In this document: positions 32,821 through 34,862 of the stretch, piece by piece
Layout: each line of letters starts with the position of its first letter
How positions within the stretch are numbered: the stretch's first letter is position 1
Assembly (NCBI GenBank): GCA_017480185.1
Contig: JAFVBC010000016.1
Coordinates: forward strand, 1 to 34,862
Direction: 5' to 3'
DNA: 34,862 bases
DNA from: Bacteroidales bacterium
GTDB taxonomy: Bacteria; Bacteroidota; Bacteroidia; Bacteroidales; P3
Notes under the pieces: model-generated
Databases searched by the model: none
What the model was told of the DNA's origin: nothing
The model's input: only the letters and a program-made list of their open reading frames with translations
Program-made: the position numbers and the translations under genes

Positions 32821-34821
32821 ATGACACTTGAAGAATTTCAGTACGAATTGCGTCTCGGCATCCCCGACACTCTGCCCGAGCCTCAACCCTACGACCCTAC
32901 AGTCAATCATGCTCCCAAGCGTAAGGATATACTCTCTCCGATAGAGAAACGCCTTGCTATCCGCAATGCCTTGCGTTATTTTCCTGCCAAACACCACAAG
33001 TTGCTGGCTGCCGAGTTTGCAGAGGAACTGAAAAACTATGGGCGAATATATATGTACCGCTTGCGCCCTACATACAAAATGTATGCTCGCCCAATAGACC
33101 AGTATCCCGCACGCTGTAAGCAGGCTGCAGCTATAATGCTGATGATACAGAATAACCTTGACCCTGCTGTTGCTCAGCATCCACACGAACTCATTACCTA
33201 TGGTGGTAACGGAGCAGTATTCCAAAACTGGGCTCAATATCGTCTTGTAATGAAATACCTCAGCGAGATGACCGATGAGCAAACACTTGTTATGTATAGT
33301 GGTCATCCGATGGGCCTTTACCCCAGTCATAAGGAGGCTCCGCGTGTGGTGGTAACCAACGGTATGATGATACCGAACTATAGTAAACCCGATGATTGGG
33401 AGCGTTACAATGCTTTAGGTGTTACCCAGTACGGGCAGATGACAGCTGGAAGCTACATGTATATTGGGCCACAAGGTATTGTTCATGGCACAACAATCAC
33501 GGTGTTAAACGCTGCTCGGAAACTGGGTGGAGGCACGGCAGGTAAATTGTTTGTTACTGCTGGTTTGGGTGGCATGAGCGGTGCGCAACCCAAAGCAGGC
33601 AACATTGCAGGTGTTGTTTCTATAACAGCCGAGATAAATCCTGCTGCAACACAAAAACGATACACGCAGGGTTGGGTCGACGAGGTGTATGATAATCTTG
33701 ATGAGTTGTTTGTGGCGGTTGATAAAGTGCGTAAGGAGAAACTTGCAAGGTCGTTTGCTTATCAGGGCAATGTGGTTGATTTGTGGGAATATTGTGCCGA
33801 GAAGGGAATACGGGTGGATTTAGGTAGCGATCAGACATCACTCCACAACCCGTGGGCTGGTGGCTATTACCCTGCAGGAGTAGGCTTTGAAGAAGCAAAG
33901 GTGATGATGGCCGAGCAGCCAGAGGCTTTTAAGGAGAAAGTTAAGGAAAGCCTGCGTAGACATGTGTCGGCTATAAACAAACTCACCGCCAAGGGTATGT
34001 ACTTCTTTGATTACGGCAATGCCTTCATGCTCGAAAGCAGTAGAGCTGGTGCAGATATATGGAACGAGGATAAAACCGCATTCCGCTATCCGTCGTATGT
34101 GCAGGATATTATGGGACCTATGTGTTTCGACTATGGCTTTGGTCCATTCCGCTGGGTGTGCACCAGTGGCAATCCCGAAGACCTTGATAAGAGCGACCAC
34201 ATAGCCATGGAGGTGTTGTCGGAAATAGCGGCTACGGCTCCAGAAGAGATACAGCAACAAATGCGCGATAATATTCAATGGATAAAAGGAGCAAAGGAAA
34301 ATCACTTGGTGGTTGGATCTCAAGCTCGCATACTGTATGCCGACTGTGAAGGCCGTACCAAGATTGCAGCTCGGTTCAACGAGGCTATCCGTAAGGGGGA
34401 GATAAGTGCTCCCATAGTGCTTGGTCGCGACCACCACGATGTGAGTGGCACCGATAGCCCATTCCGCGAAACAAGTAATATCTATGACGGCAGTAACCGC
34501 ACGGCAGATATGGCCATCCAGAATGTTATTGGTGATAGTTTCCGTGGTGCAACATGGGTGAGCATACACAACGGTGGTGGCGTAGGTTGGGGCGAGGTGA
34601 TGAATGGCGGTTTTGGCATGGTCTTGGACGGCAGTGCCGAGTGCGACCGTCGCTTGCGTATGATGCTCCATTGGGATGTGAATAACGGTATCAGTCGTCG
34701 CAGTTGGGCTCGCAACGAGGGCGCTATGTTTGCCATCAAGCGCGCTATGGATATTTGCCCAGAACTGAAAGTTACTATGCCAAATATTGTTGACGATAGT
34801 GTATTAGAGGATTTGTTCTAA
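32821..34821 (+). CDS. hutU: Urocanate hydratase
   Basis: A 666-residue NAD-dependent urocanase, step 2 of histidine degradation, converting urocanate to imidazolone propionate. Recognisable segments include ITYGGNGAVFQNWAQYRLVMKYL, MYSGHPMGLYP, GQMTAGSYMYIGPQGIVHGT, the NAD-binding glycine run GGMSGAQPKAGNIAG, and near the C-terminus HHDVSGTDSPFRETSN and the GGGVGWGEVMNGGFGMV stretch. It is longer than the roughly 555-residue proteobacterial enzyme and matches the longer Bacteroidetes form. It starts 15 nt after the helicase gene with no clear promoter of its own. The other hut genes, if clustered, would lie beyond the right edge. Confidence 0.94.
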   Translation: MTLEEFQYELRLGIPDTLPEPQPYDPTVNHAPKRKDILSPIEKRLAIRNALRYFPAKHHKLLAAEFAEELKNYGRIYMYRLRPTYKMYARPIDQYPARCKQAAAIMLMIQNNLDPAVAQHPHELITYGGNGAVFQNWAQYRLVMKYLSEMTDEQTLVMYSGHPMGLYPSHKEAPRVVVTNGMMIPNYSKPDDWERYNALGVTQYGQMTAGSYMYIGPQGIVHGTTITVLNAARKLGGGTAGKLFVTAGLGGMSGAQPKAGNIAGVVSITAEINPAATQKRYTQGWVDEVYDNLDELFVAVDKVRKEKLARSFAYQGNVVDLWEYCAEKGIRVDLGSDQTSLHNPWAGGYYPAGVGFEEAKVMMAEQPEAFKEKVKESLRRHVSAINKLTAKGMYFFDYGNAFMLESSRAGADIWNEDKTAFRYPSYVQDIMGPMCFDYGFGPFRWVCTSGNPEDLDKSDHIAMEVLSEIAATAPEEIQQQMRDNIQWIKGAKENHLVVGSQARILYADCEGRTKIAARFNEAIRKGEISAPIVLGRDHHDVSGTDSPFRETSNIYDGSNRTADMAIQNVIGDSFRGATWVSIHNGGGVGWGEVMNGGFGMVLDGSAECDRRLRMMLHWDVNNGISRRSWARNEGAMFAIKRAMDICPELKVTMPNIVDDSVLEDLF

Positions 34822-34862
34822 TCAATTGTATGATCTTAAAAGAGTGGCGGAGCTGACTTATA
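34822..34862. other. Sequence after hutU, window end
   Basis: 41 bp. An ATG at 34829 opens only an 8-codon frame ending in TGA, so no next gene can be called. Confidence 0.5.

Noticed and set aside
33838-34671. 277-codon minus-strand frame opposite hutU
   Set aside because: Mirror frame of the conserved urocanase; no recognisable domain or start context.

Overview
The window reads as chromosomal DNA of a member of the Bacteroidales, possibly close to Prevotellaceae; the family is a guess. The case rests on four things: a division and cell wall (dcw) cluster in the usual Bacteroidetes order without murF or ddl, a secreted S46 dipeptidyl-peptidase, TAnnTTTG promoter -7 boxes in place of TATAAT, and a Bacteroidetes-type urocanate hydratase. 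I see no phage genes, insertion-sequence transposase, CRISPR array, rRNA or tRNA.

Layout. Positions 1-4782 (+) hold an S46 peptidase (DPP7 type) followed after 1 nt by an ORF that fuses a complete sigma-54 (RpoN) to a signal peptide plus M23 endopeptidase. Positions 4803-7208 (-) hold an ECF sigma factor and lepA. glmS (+) runs 7650-9500 and faces an EamA transporter (-). Positions 10613-25757 (-) are one long dcw operon: mraZ, rsmH, ftsL-like, ftsI, murE, mraY, a murD remnant, ftsW, murG, murC, ftsQ, ftsA, ftsZ, ending in a clear intrinsic terminator. iorA and iorB (+, 26283-28490) converge on rlmD (-, 28594-30021) across a strong hairpin. A UvrD-type helicase with an inserted DnaQ-like exonuclease (30160-32805, +) is followed after 15 nt by hutU (32821-34821).

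Functions. glmS feeds UDP-GlcNAc synthesis. MurC, (MurD), MurE, MraY and MurG build lipid II, FtsW and FtsI polymerise it at the septum, and FtsZ, FtsA, FtsQ and FtsL organise the septum. The S46 peptidase, IorAB and HutU suggest peptide and amino-acid catabolism.

The most unusual points are: (1) a family of 89-bp palindromic intergenic elements built from 11-bp units in a 3+2 arrangement (two complete copies, one cut by the window edge), with a related-looking element inside the dcw operon between murC and murG; (2) the RpoN-M23 fusion, joined where the last residues of sigma-54 double as the start of a signal peptide; (3) reduction of murD to a degenerate C-terminal domain that still fills its operon slot; (4) the helicase-exonuclease architecture.
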